Assembly (NCBI GenBank): GCA_026119935.1
Contig: JALRMH010000020.1
Location: 372,001 to 436,000, forward strand
Reading direction: 5' to 3'
Source: Endothia cerciana
Taxonomy: Eukaryota > Ascomycota > Sordariomycetes > Diaporthales > Cryphonectriaceae
DNA length: 64,000 nt
Positions within the stretch are counted from its first letter, which is position 1; the number at the start of each line of letters is the position of its first letter. The notes beneath the pieces are model-generated. The model had not been told where the DNA came from and made no database searches. It worked only from the letters and a program-made list of their open reading frames with translations. Below, in pieces: positions 10,508 to 19,916 of this stretch. The position numbers were made by a program, and so were the translations under genes.

Positions 10508-11876
10508 ATGCTCCTCCAGAAGACCGAAATTGACGGGTCGACAGCCCAGGTGGACAGCCACGGCCACCGTCATCGCGAGGCTCCCAGCCCCCGGGAAGAA
10601 GTCGTCCTCTGCCCGGTGTTCCATTTTGCAGAGCCTAAGCGAGCCATAAGCCATATTCAATCCAGATTTCCACACGTCAGATTCATATGGCACACATTTA
10701 AGTGATCTATCACCTACCGACCATGAAAAAATAATCCCAGAAGGTACATACACCGTGCTCGCTCACACCGCGTCTTTTTTTTTCTTCTTCTGTTTTCTGT
10801 GTCTCTGAATTAATCACAGAAAGCTGATCATTAAAGCACCAGCTGGTTACCGCGCCGCAACTATATACCTCACCTTCACCCTGTCGCCGCCATCTCTCGA
10901 TCTCATGCCAAACCTGCACTTCGTCCAACTGCTCACCTCAGGTCACGACCACCTACGCGGAACACCGCTTCTCTCGGACCCGTTGATCCCCGTCGCGACA
11001 TCCTCTGGAGTTAGTGCAAGGTTAATAGCCCAGTATGTGGTCTTACAGATATTGTCGTGGGCGCATCAGTATCCACGGGTGTTAAGAGTTATGGGAGACA
11101 GGAAGTGGGCTGGTCCAGAAAGGAACGGAAGGGGTTGTCCCATAGCAAGCGTACTCGCAGGAAGGAGGGTGGGGATCTGGGGGTACGGCAGCATCGGGAG
11201 ACAAGGTAGGCCACGGGAATCTAGTTACTGTTTCCGGCTATGCCCCCCTTCCATTCTCTCTTACTGACGTTCTGTCCGCCTTCTCCAGCCGCCCGCGTAC
11301 TACACGCCATGGGCATGCACATAATAGCTCGCACCTCCAGCGAGAAGTCAGCGCCAGCGTCTCGGCGCCTCCACGAATCCACCGCCCTGGCCAGCGGTCC
11401 AGGCATGGGCGACAATGAGGGCCTGCTGCCGATCGAGTGGCACTCCGGCGGGACACGAGCGGGGCTTCACGGATTCCTCGCCTCCGGCCTCGACGTCCTT
11501 GCCATCTTCATCCCGCTCACCTCCACGACGCGACGGTCGCTCGGGGGGGGAGGAGTTTGACGTCCTCTCCAAGCCACACCCTCGCAGGTCGGAGCCGGCA
11601 CCGTTCCTGGTCAACGTCTCCCGCGGGCCGATCATTATCCAGGAGGACCTCGTCGCCGCGCTCAAGGACGGCCGGCTGTCCGGCGCAGCGCTGGACGTGA
11701 CGGACCCAGAGCCGCTGCCGGAGGACCACGAGCTGTGGGACTTGCCCAACGTGAGCATCACGCCGCATATGAGCTGGTGCTTTGAGGAATACGTAGAGGA
11801 CTGTTTAGTCGACGTATTAGCTGAGAATCTGGGGAGGCTGGAAAAGGGAGCCAAACTAGTGAATCAAATACAGTGA
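10508..11876 (+). CDS. D-isomer-specific 2-hydroxyacid dehydrogenase, with an apparent frameshift
   Basis: Proposed exons are 10508-10701, 10820-11205 and 11289-11876. The first gives EPKRAISHIQSRFPHVRFIW, the usual N-terminal strand; the second gives AATIYLTFTLSPPSLDLMPN and the dinucleotide-binding loop VGIWGYGSIGRQ; the third gives HAMGMHIIARTSS. Downstream are FLVNVSRGPIIIQEDLVAAL, with the catalytic-region Arg, then ALDVTDPEPLPEDHELWDLP and NVSITPHMSW with the catalytic His. These NAD(P)-dependent enzymes reduce 2-keto acids or oxidise D-2-hydroxyacids; the substrate is unknown. The frame breaks at a run of eight G (11523-11530): seven would restore continuity into GEEFDVLSK. The upstream ATG at 10448 is also in frame. 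It is either a recent pseudogene or a homopolymer sequencing error. Confidence 0.8.
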
Positions 11877-13576
11877 GGCTGGCGAAAAGGCAACGACGTT
11901 AATGCTTAGGAGTATCACGGGCGTTGATGAATATCGGGGGGGGGGGGGCTGCTGTTAGGTATGATGAGAGTATCCAGCTTTATGAAATATACAAAGAGAG
12001 TTGTACCAAGCACCATCACAATCTGGCTCGGATACGGAATCGAACGTCGGTATTCGTGATCATTAGCATTACTTAAGCTCCCACTTACTGCTAAAGCACG
12101 CACCAGCGATGCGCCAGATTAGCGCCAATCACCCCGTCGACTAAGATCTAGGACGACCAGCTACTTTCAACCCTCTATTGTCAACTGAGACGCCGCTCAC
12201 GTCGTCCTTCTTATACAACACTACCCACTCGCGTTCGCGAACTTTCAGGTCCTGCCCATATCGACTAAATAACCATCACAATCAGCTTCACTTTTGTGCT
12301 GTCATCTATATGCATTAGTCTCCTCTTTGTCCTCTAACGGGGCAATACCCGAACGGGCCGGTACGACCCTTATCAACTGCTCGAGAAAAGCTGTGGCTGG
12401 AATCTCTATTAGGCTAGGAAATCAATCAGGCTAATCATGGGAAAATCATCAACGGAGGACATTGATATTTTAGGGGGCGCGGCAAATTGGGAGGGGAAGG
12501 GCTTCCATCTGGGACCTCAGCGAGGCTATACCCTGCGGAGCCCATCCGGAATTATAGGATAGCAGCGACGGAGAGTTATAGCGACATAGGGGGAGCTTGG
12601 TGCTGGGTAGCAACAAAACAACGACGGCAGTACAGACGATGGCAATATAGAAAACGACGCGTACATACGCACCTTACACTCGCTGGTGCCCGCGGCTTGT
12701 TCATGTCGTGAATGACGACACCAAGACAACTGTGTCGAGATGGCCTCCTGCCTCCCATCCGACCCGACGCCCTTCCGTGACCTTCGAATGTAAGACATAG
12801 CTCCGCTGCACATAGATCGCAGAAGTAGATAACAAGATGGCGAGATCTCCCCCGAACACAATGTGGGCTTTGTGACTTGCTATCGCGCTGTCCACGTTTG
12901 CCACAACGCAGAGAGTCCATACTCTAGAAGACCAAACTGGGACACACCGTCATCGCCCCCCCCCCCCCCTTCCCCAAGCATAGGGCCAACAAGACACAAG
13001 CCAAGAAGTCATGGCGTCGTAGCGATGATACAACGAATTCGTTGAGGTCGGGAGGCAAGGTACAACAGACGGTGAGTGCCGAGATGCCACCAGCGGAGAG
13101 CTAACACGGCAAGCCGCTTGATATCGATGTAACTGTCATGCTCGACCAACGAGGAAGGAAAGGGAAATGAAGGTATTAGAGGTGGTAAGGATAGGGGGTG
13201 TGAAAGGACAGAAGAAAGGGGGAGGGACGAGAGGGAAAGAAAGAAAGAAAGAAAAAAAACCGAAAACCCAAGGACTCGGAAGGCTGACGTCGACTTGCTG
13301 AATTTGCTTGCAATTTGGCTGTGTCAGCTCGAGGGGATGCTTGTTCAACCTACCCTCTTCGTCCCTGCAGACTTTGTCTCTAAAAAAAGAAAAGACTGAC
13401 TGAGGGCGGTCAGGGGAAGGAGGTCAAGGTGATGTGGTTGATCGAGTGCTGGTGGCAACAACTCTGTGGTGGATCAAGAGAGCATCAGAGAAAGCCCAGC
13501 TGCTGCAACTGTGAGGCGACACCGGAAAAGTCTCAACCTTAGTAAGCCTCAAAGAGGCGCATTATCATTAATGATA
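11877..13576. other. Intergenic stretch with homopolymer and simple repeats
   Basis: No gene was recognised. It contains a run of 13 G at about 11936-11948, a C run at 12956-12969 and a GAAA-type simple repeat at about 13235-13259. A short tRNA-like T-arm on the minus strand near 12040 does not extend into a cloverleaf. Confidence 0.45.
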
Positions 13577-14686
13577 CTAGCCTCCAGAGGTGCCCTCCAG
13601 CAGATGTTTTTCCTTCAGCCTCTTCTCCTGCTTCATGAATTCCCTGATACCGACAGGGACGTTCTTGTACAGCTCCTCATCCCAGAAGTCCTTGGCAATC
13701 TTGCCAGAACCCACTGGACCTTTTGCGCCCACGTCCCAGTTCGCCTCCGAGCCGCCGCCGTCATCGTCCATACTACGCGCAGCATGGTCTAATGTCGGTG
13801 CTGCAGGCGGTACCGCCGCGCTGACATCCACACCCTCCTTCTCTGAGACCGCACCTGCTGACGGGCTTCCCCCCGACTTTTTCGCAGCCAGCCTCCTCCC
13901 CGCCTCGGCGTTCGCGAGCGCCCACTCCTCCATCTCGTCCCGAAACCGATCCCACACGCAGTTGACACACCCGCTCATGCAGCAGTTGTCCGGCTCCTCG
14001 GGCTTGGGAGGGACCATCACGCCCGCCACCATCCTGGTCTTAGACCGGATCGCCGCAAGGCGCTCGGCGCGCTCGGCGGGGCCGGCGAGGCGCGACCCGA
14101 AGATTACTTTCGCCTTGACCTCAGTGGTTGTCGTCGTCGGGGGCGGGGTTGGGACAGGCGGAGAAGACGTCGCCGAAGGGGATGGTAACACCTCGGGGGA
14201 GGAGGAGGAGGAGGAGGAGGAGGAGGAGGAGGAGGATGGTGATGGTGGTGGTGATGGGCTGCTGCTTACCGAAGACTTGGAAGCGGCTTCCTTCGCGGTG
14301 GCCGTCGGGCTCGCGGCGGCGGAGGCGGTCGGCGCGGTGGGTGCCGTCGCCGTGGAGGCGGGCTCGGGCTTCGCCGCGGACTTGGGCTTGCGGCCGCGCT
14401 TCGCGGGCTCCTTGGCGGGATCCTCGGCCTCAGCCTCGGCAGCTTTTCGCAGGGCCTCCCGGACCGAGGAGGCGGGCTCCTCGGGCTTCACGTTCGGGAT
14501 GGGCTGGCCCGAGTTGAGGATGGCCTCGTAGAAGCGGCCTATGGGCATGGCCTGCTCGCGCGAGGCCTCGATGGGGACAGTCGGGTTTGGGTTCTTGGTC
14601 GGGATGGTGGCATAGCTCCTGCGGGCCGCGACGAGGGAGCGCAGCGGGCCCGGGCTGAGGAGGAGGGTGCGCACGGAGGACGACAT
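13577..14686 (-). CDS. Oxidoreductase-like domain protein, probably mitochondrial (OXLD1-like)
   Basis: Single exon, 369 residues. The N-terminus (MSSSVRTLLLSPGPLRSLVA, then ARRSYATIP) is Arg/Ser-rich without acidic residues and looks like a mitochondrial presequence. The diagnostic part is about residues 222-252, where PPKPEEPDNCCMSGCVNCVW and RFRDEMEEW form the Cys-rich Oxidored-like motif (PF09791 type). The middle (residues 70-190) is low-complexity Ala/Pro/Ser/Thr, including an uninterrupted Ser run encoded by a trinucleotide repeat. The function of the domain is not established; the human relative is mitochondrial. The C-terminal tail KDFWDEELYKNVP is well formed, supporting a real product. 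The 313-codon frame opposite is a shadow. Confidence 0.82.
   Translation of the reverse strand: MSSSVRTLLLSPGPLRSLVAARRSYATIPTKNPNPTVPIEASREQAMPIGRFYEAILNSGQPIPNVKPEEPASSVREALRKAAEAEAEDPAKEPAKRGRKPKSAAKPEPASTATAPTAPTASAAASPTATAKEAASKSSVSSSPSPPPSPSSSSSSSSSSSSSPEVLPSPSATSSPPVPTPPPTTTTTEVKAKVIFGSRLAGPAERAERLAAIRSKTRMVAGVMVPPKPEEPDNCCMSGCVNCVWDRFRDEMEEWALANAEAGRRLAAKKSGGSPSAGAVSEKEGVDVSAAVPPAAPTLDHAARSMDDDGGGSEANWDVGAKGPVGSGKIAKDFWDEELYKNVPVGIREFMKQEKRLKEKHLLEGTSGG
14198..14236 (+). repeat. (GGA)n trinucleotide microsatellite inside a coding region
   Basis: About 13 units of GGA/GAG on the plus strand. On the coding (minus) strand they read TCC and encode a run of serines in the Oxidored-like protein. 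Unit-length changes would alter serine number without breaking the frame. Confidence 0.9.
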
Positions 14687-15848
14687 GGTCGCTGTACCTG
14701 ATGGGGTGGTGTACAGCTGGGGTTGTCGATGCTATGGCAGACACATTGACTGCGTTTCTGCAGGGAGAACTGTGTTTGAGGGCGGCTGAAAAGGTTGGCG
14801 CGTAAGGTTGAGATTCTTCACGATTGGAGGATGGGAAGACGACGAGGGGGAGAAGAAAAAAAAGAAAGAAAAAAAGAGGCGCAAAAACAAGGATCGAGGT
14901 CCGTATCACATTGAGAGGCGCAATGATGTCGCTCGCTTCGCCCCCACAGGCACGGGACATTACACCCGAGGTTGCGCCATGCCTGTCACTTTTCCGTCTA
15001 TGAACGAACACTGGCGTCATCAAGGCCCTCCCTGCCCTATCACACACACCGTGGCTGTTGTGATGATGTCCAACAGCTTAGACACACAGCACAGTATCTT
15101 ATCACCCTGCGCAGCCGAGCATGAAGCCACGAGTCGGCATCAGAGCCAGGGCGTTACGGTACTTATATATCTTGAGCTCCTGTGAGCGAACACGTGGGGT
15201 CTCCTGGTGTGGATATCATAGCGCTCGTACATACATACACTGGGAGTCTAGGAGGCGACTCATGTTCATCCCATCTTGGGAGTCGTCTACTTGGAATTCG
15301 GTATGTGACTTGGTGGTCTGATATCGTGAGTCCTGGTCTACCTAGGCAGATACCTCGTGCAGCTCTCCCGACGCTTTCCGCCACTGTTTGCCGTCCGTGT
15401 AGCTACATACAGTGCCAGTCTCGAGCCGTCCTGATGATACTTCACGCAACAAGAGCATTGGCGGCGTGACGAGCCGATCACGTCGCCGGCGACCTCAGCT
15501 TCCACTCTGTACCAAAGCATAGCGATCATCAGGCGCCGTGTCTGGAACGCTGTACAGCCTATAATCACCCAGTGTATGGCCTGGCCTCACACGCGTAAAT
15601 AGTACATACGGCACCCCCTACCCATGGCCTGTGCTCCCATCTTAGCGGGGGGTGAGACCCCTGTCACTGAGAGAGGCGTCTGGGATCCGGGGTAAACAAT
15701 CAGCATGTTTGGAGCTGGACCTTCTCCCAAAACACGCGTAGGGAATATCGAGCCGTCCAAAATCACACGCGTCGCAACAAGCCCAGCCAGCTTGGACTGC
15801 TGAGGACCATGACCGCGATGGTGTGATACCTCCTATGCCCTTCCAAGA
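14687..15848. other. Intergenic stretch between divergently transcribed genes
   Basis: It lies between the minus-strand Oxidored-like gene and the plus-strand kinetochore gene, so it should hold both promoters. An A-rich run (14855-14880) lies upstream of the minus-strand gene. No additional coding region was recognised. Confidence 0.4.
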
Positions 15849-18095
15849 ATGGACGCATCAGCGCCAAAGAGGCGCAAGACGTCCCCGACCGGATCTGTAC
15901 CTGTCGATTCCGCCACCCCTCCGGATCCTCCACCGCGGCAGCATGAGCAGCAACCGCAGCGGCCTCGATCCTCTCCTTCGCGCTCCCCTCGGCGTCCCTC
16001 GTTCGCCTCGCCTACGAGAGCGAGCCTGGCCCGACACAATCCTGAGGTCCTCTCCCGAAGGCGAGAGGCCGCGTCCCGGAGACAGGACGACTTACCCGCG
16101 TCGCGACCAGGCAGCCAAGACGGAGTTGCCGACGTAACGGCCGCGCTGACCGCGCAACTCGAGCACCACTCCGAGCCGGACGCCGCAGGATCAACGCCAC
16201 CGGCTGCCGAGGGCCCCGGCAGACAGAGGGCGGCTGCAGAAGCTCAAAGCGCCCATGCCGGACCTGTCGGGGGCGCGCCTCGATCGCCGTCCAGGAGAGT
16301 TGGAGGGAGCACCTTTGGTGCGCAGCCGCCCCGCCGCACGCCCACGCGACCGCAGCCCCGACCCTTACCCCCGCCGGGCCCTGAAGATGAGGAGGACATC
16401 GCGAGTCCCTTCCTCGGGCGGAGGTTGCGCCGATCGCCCATCAACACGGGCATCTTGCCTGCCGTCGCCCACGAAGAGCCTGAGCTGCCGCCAACGCCTG
16501 AGCATCCTGATCCCGTAGTCAGCACACCACCCTCGGGGATACACAACACGCCGTCCAAGAAACGGAGGGATGCGAGCGAGAGGGACGCTACGCGGCAGCA
16601 GGGCTCGCCGTCGAAACATCCCCTGTCGCAAGAGGTTGCGCTGGGGGGGCCGCCACGAAAGGAGTCAGAAACAGCCAAGGCGCGCCGGCGCGGGAGTCCA
16701 TCAGAGGCCTTCGCCGGGACCATGCCACTGCCTGAGCGACCCGCGGAGGCTCATGTCATGCCTCAGAGCGAAATTGTATCTGGGACACACCTACGCCGGA
16801 GTGTCCGACGACGAGGACCGGATTGGGAAAAGAAGCAGGAGCGGGACGCACTATTGCGGGAGATTGAGCATCTTGAGGCGGACCTGGAACTGGCGAGGGG
16901 AGAGAATGACAATGCTGCGAAGGGTCTGCCCATGACTGCCGGGAAGGACGCCGTACTCGACCTGTTGCGACGACATGTTCTACCCGCTGGCAAGGGGCCG
17001 GATCCAGACCCGGGTACAGACTGGCTGGAAGCAGCCATGAACCCGATCGTGTTGCTCGGATTCAACGGTTCCTCGTCAATCCTGCTACCGCCGGCAATAC
17101 CACAGGCACACGAAGAAGAAAAAGGCCTGCCGCCACCAATCTCCCATCATCCCATCCCCATGACCGCATCCGAAGAATTGCCCTACCTACAAGTATTTAC
17201 ACCTCTAGCGTATACCTCGACGGTCGCCACCACCCCACCATCGCCGGAACAACCAGACCAGCCCACCATCCAGAAGCATACCATCACTGTCCGCTCCGCC
17301 ACACCTGCCGGCCTCTTTACCGCACGTCTCGAGATGACAGTCAACACTCGCACCCTCGCCGTATCATCCCTCTCCGTACCGCGCCTCGATCCCGCAGCCG
17401 CCGCCGAGCTCACACCCTTCATTGGCCGCGCGTTGTCCCCACAGCCGCAGACGCCGTATCACCCCGGTCTTACGCGCAATCCCAGCATCGTGTGCTGGGC
17501 CATGGCCGAGTGGTACCGCGTCGCCCTGAGGCGGGCCAAGTTCTGGCACGCCCTCGATAAGCAGCTCAGCGACAAAGGTGGAATGGCGGAGATTGTGCTG
17601 GCGGCGAGGGCACGCAAGAAGCGGAAGCGCCGGCAGAAGGACACCACCACTGGGGACGGGGGTGGCGGTGTGAGCGACAGCTTTGCGAGTGCGGAGAGTC
17701 TGGTCGGTCTGGACTCGATGATGCTGAGCAAGAGGGAGCTATTTCCGCATATGGGGCGGACCAGTATGGATTTCGAGGTGCCATACCTTGCCGGTGGGGA
17801 CGGCGAGGTATCGGAGTTGAGGGTCAACTGGGCCGTGGAGTTCGATTGGACGGGCGAGGCGAGGAGCAAGTTGGGTGTGGAGGTTGGTGTCCCGAGTAAA
17901 TGTGAGCCCTCCCCCGCTCTAACCATGTGCACCGATTGTATGTTGAAACCTATGCTCGCAGGGCAAGCGACGGACGAGCGCAAGAGCATTGTCGGTATAC
18001 CCGAGTTGTTCGACAGGCTTGTGCAAGGCGGCGAGGACCCGTTGACGACTGTCAAGACGGTCGTGGCTCTGCTGGCCGGAGAGCCGGAGGCCTGA
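15849..18095 (+). CDS. CENP-O/Mcm21-like kinetochore protein
   Basis: Residues 1-320 are disordered and rich in Pro, Arg, Ser and basic clusters (PKRRKTSP). They contain the short conserved patch LPPTPEHPDPVVSTPPSGIH ahead of NTPSKKRR. A coiled coil follows (about residues 325-355: KKQERDALLREIEHLEADLE), then a folded C-terminal half with LPYLQVFTPLAY and TARLEMTVNTRTLAVSSLSV, as in fungal CENP-O (Mcm21/Mal2) proteins. That family sits in the inner kinetochore COMA complex and links centromeric nucleosomes to the outer kinetochore. An in-frame GT-AG intron is likely at 17896-17961 (66 bases, GTAAAT to TCGCAG); removing it gives VPRQATDERKS and about 726 residues, keeping it gives 748. Family assignment is from remembered pattern, so fairly but not fully sure. 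Confidence 0.68.
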   Translation: MDASAPKRRKTSPTGSVPVDSATPPDPPPRQHEQQPQRPRSSPSRSPRRPSFASPTRASLARHNPEVLSRRREAASRRQDDLPASRPGSQDGVADVTAALTAQLEHHSEPDAAGSTPPAAEGPGRQRAAAEAQSAHAGPVGGAPRSPSRRVGGSTFGAQPPRRTPTRPQPRPLPPPGPEDEEDIASPFLGRRLRRSPINTGILPAVAHEEPELPPTPEHPDPVVSTPPSGIHNTPSKKRRDASERDATRQQGSPSKHPLSQEVALGGPPRKESETAKARRRGSPSEAFAGTMPLPERPAEAHVMPQSEIVSGTHLRRSVRRRGPDWEKKQERDALLREIEHLEADLELARGENDNAAKGLPMTAGKDAVLDLLRRHVLPAGKGPDPDPGTDWLEAAMNPIVLLGFNGSSSILLPPAIPQAHEEEKGLPPPISHHPIPMTASEELPYLQVFTPLAYTSTVATTPPSPEQPDQPTIQKHTITVRSATPAGLFTARLEMTVNTRTLAVSSLSVPRLDPAAAAELTPFIGRALSPQPQTPYHPGLTRNPSIVCWAMAEWYRVALRRAKFWHALDKQLSDKGGMAEIVLAARARKKRKRRQKDTTTGDGGGGVSDSFASAESLVGLDSMMLSKRELFPHMGRTSMDFEVPYLAGGDGEVSELRVNWAVEFDWTGEARSKLGVEVGVPSKCEPSPALTMCTDCMLKPMLAGQATDERKSIVGIPELFDRLVQGGEDPLTTVKTVVALLAGEPEA

Positions 18096-18691
18096 GACCC
18101 CAATAAGGTGACTGAGTACCTCTGTAACGAATGGGGCAAGCGGAATATAGGGATGTCAAGCTGAGGGGCTTGTAGAACCTCTGCGGCCAGGACCGTCCAG
18201 CTCTCCAACGGTAGAAGAGCCTGTACTAGATTCACAATACGAGAAGCCGGGCTTGCGGCGCTGTTATAACAATCAGACCGCAGCACAAGGTTCACATGGA
18301 ATCATTGTTGTAATGTATTTTGTGTTTGTATTACGACCGACCAACATTTCTGCTATCGCCATCGACCTCGGCGACTGCATTGTACGGATGAGGACTCGTC
18401 TGCCTGTCTCGTGTAGATCGTGGATCGACCCAGCTCCCAGGGACGCTGCAGAGATGAAAGCCAAAACTGGCAGACCTCAAAGCTTCCAGTTGAGAGAAGG
18501 AAGGGGAGCAGCCCAGCCATGCAGGTGTGGCCGCGCCGACGAGGACGAGGTCAACCACTAAAAAGTCCCCCCAGCCCAATTATCTCGCGACAGCCTCAAA
18601 CCCCCCCCTTTTTCCCAGGACCCGCTCCGCGGCATGTGTCCCGGCCCTGTCCGCAGCCTTTCAACCTGTCCTTCGTCCCTTCTCCCCCTTC
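18096..18691. other. Spacer between convergent genes
   Basis: It holds the 3' flanks of the plus-strand kinetochore gene and the minus-strand DPM3 gene. Short C-rich and T-rich runs are present (18600-18614); no gene was recognised. Confidence 0.4.
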
Positions 18692-19245
18692 CTAATCCAC
18701 GGTGACGCCCAGCTTCCGCAGCTCCACCTTGGCCGTCTCGATCTCCGCCATGAGCTCCTTGTGGGCCTCGGGGCAGTCGGTGAAGGTCAGCACGCCCCAG
18801 CCGAGGCGGACGAGGAGGTATGCGCCGAAGGAGACGAGGGCCCAGAACGGGAGCTGTTTTTTGTTTTGTTTTTGTTTGTCAGGACCACACACACACACGT
18901 GTCAATCGTCAGCACCTCTCCACCTTCCCCATGGTGTTGCGCAGGGTGAAGGAGACGAGGCCGGCGGGTAGGAGGGGGGGGGGGTGTTGGGGGAGCATAC
19001 CACAGGTACGATCTCGGTCTGGACGACGGACGGCAGGGGGATCAGCTGCAGGTAGAGGGAGAGGTAGAGCTGCAACCGCACAGTATCATCAGCCCCAGCC
19101 CACACGTTTTCAATGTTTTTTCCTTTCCCTGTTTTCCCTTCCGGCCGTACTAGCAGCGCCAGCATCAGGGGTGTGTTGTGTGGGCGCGAGGACGTACGGA
19201 GCTCACGAGGAGCGCGATCGAGATGGTCTGCTGTGCGCGCGTCAT
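18692..19245 (-). CDS. DPM3: Dolichol-phosphate mannosyltransferase subunit 3
   Basis: A very small three-exon gene: 19198-19245, 19001-19069 and 18692-18853 on the minus strand, coding for 92 residues, the usual DPM3 length. The first exon gives MTRAQQTISIALLVSS, the second LYLSLYLQLIPLPSVVQTEI, forming the first membrane helix region. The third gives LPFWALVSFGAYLLVRLGWG (second helix) and the conserved cytosolic tail DCPEAHKELMAEI with a Leu-rich coiled segment ending KLGVTVD. DPM3 tethers and stabilises the catalytic Dpm1 at the ER membrane. It thereby supplies Dol-P-Man for N-glycans, O-mannose and GPI anchors. All three exon lengths are multiples of three and both introns have GT and AG ends (donors GTACGT and GTATGC). 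Confidence 0.9.
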
Positions 19246-19914
19246 GGTTGTCGTGTCGGTGCCGCCTGGAGCTCTCTCGACCACCCGGTATCAATTGGTG
19301 AGAGGCAGGATGGGTGGATGCCTGTTTGGAGAGTGAACAAACGGGAGTCAAAGGAGTGACGTGAAGAGGTTGGGATGAGATCGTGGTCTTGAACTGCGGA
19401 AGGGGGGGGGGGGAGGACGTCGCTTCTGAGGACACGCACGATCAGCTGCTTTGCCCTGGGCTCTGCAGTGCCGTAGAGCCAGCCCAGCGGGCGGCTGCAC
19501 GGGCAGGGGGTCTCCCTTGCTGGTGGTGAGGTAAGCATACAGGGGGGCTTGTGGTGGGCTGACTGTCACTCTTGCAGGCCTGAAGCTATAGAGGCGCAAG
19601 GAATTATCATCTCCATCAAAACCCCTCCGCCGTTCAACAGAACCCCTCTGTCATGTTTGGGCCGTGCTATTCACTATGCTCCCGAGGCTGTTCAGACGGC
19701 AGGTCGTCATCAGAATAGGGTTGTATCCAGCTTGGAAGGGCTGGCAGGTGTCGCGATTAATTCTAATTCTATATGTCTGGGTATCTTGTTCTAGTAGTTG
19801 CTTATTCTCATCAGTCCCCCGAAGCAAGGACGTTCTCCCCATAACCAACGTCTCGGACATCAGGAGTCCTTAAGCAGATCCCACTCACTGCACCTCTCAA
19901 GACATCATCGGGTC
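19246..19914. other. Intergenic stretch upstream of DPM3
   Basis: It probably contains the DPM3 promoter on the left. A G run occurs at about 19406-19416. No open frame has a recognisable product. Confidence 0.4.
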
Positions 19915-19916
19915 CC

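Noticed and set aside
12030..12120. tRNA-like sequence on the minus strand (T-arm-like GTTCGATTCC)
   Set aside because: The 3' acceptor half has no complementary 5' half and no consistent D-arm or anticodon stem could be drawn.
13590..14531. 313-codon plus-strand open frame
   Set aside because: Antisense to the Oxidored-like gene; its poly-Glu run is only the reverse reading of the Ser-coding repeat.
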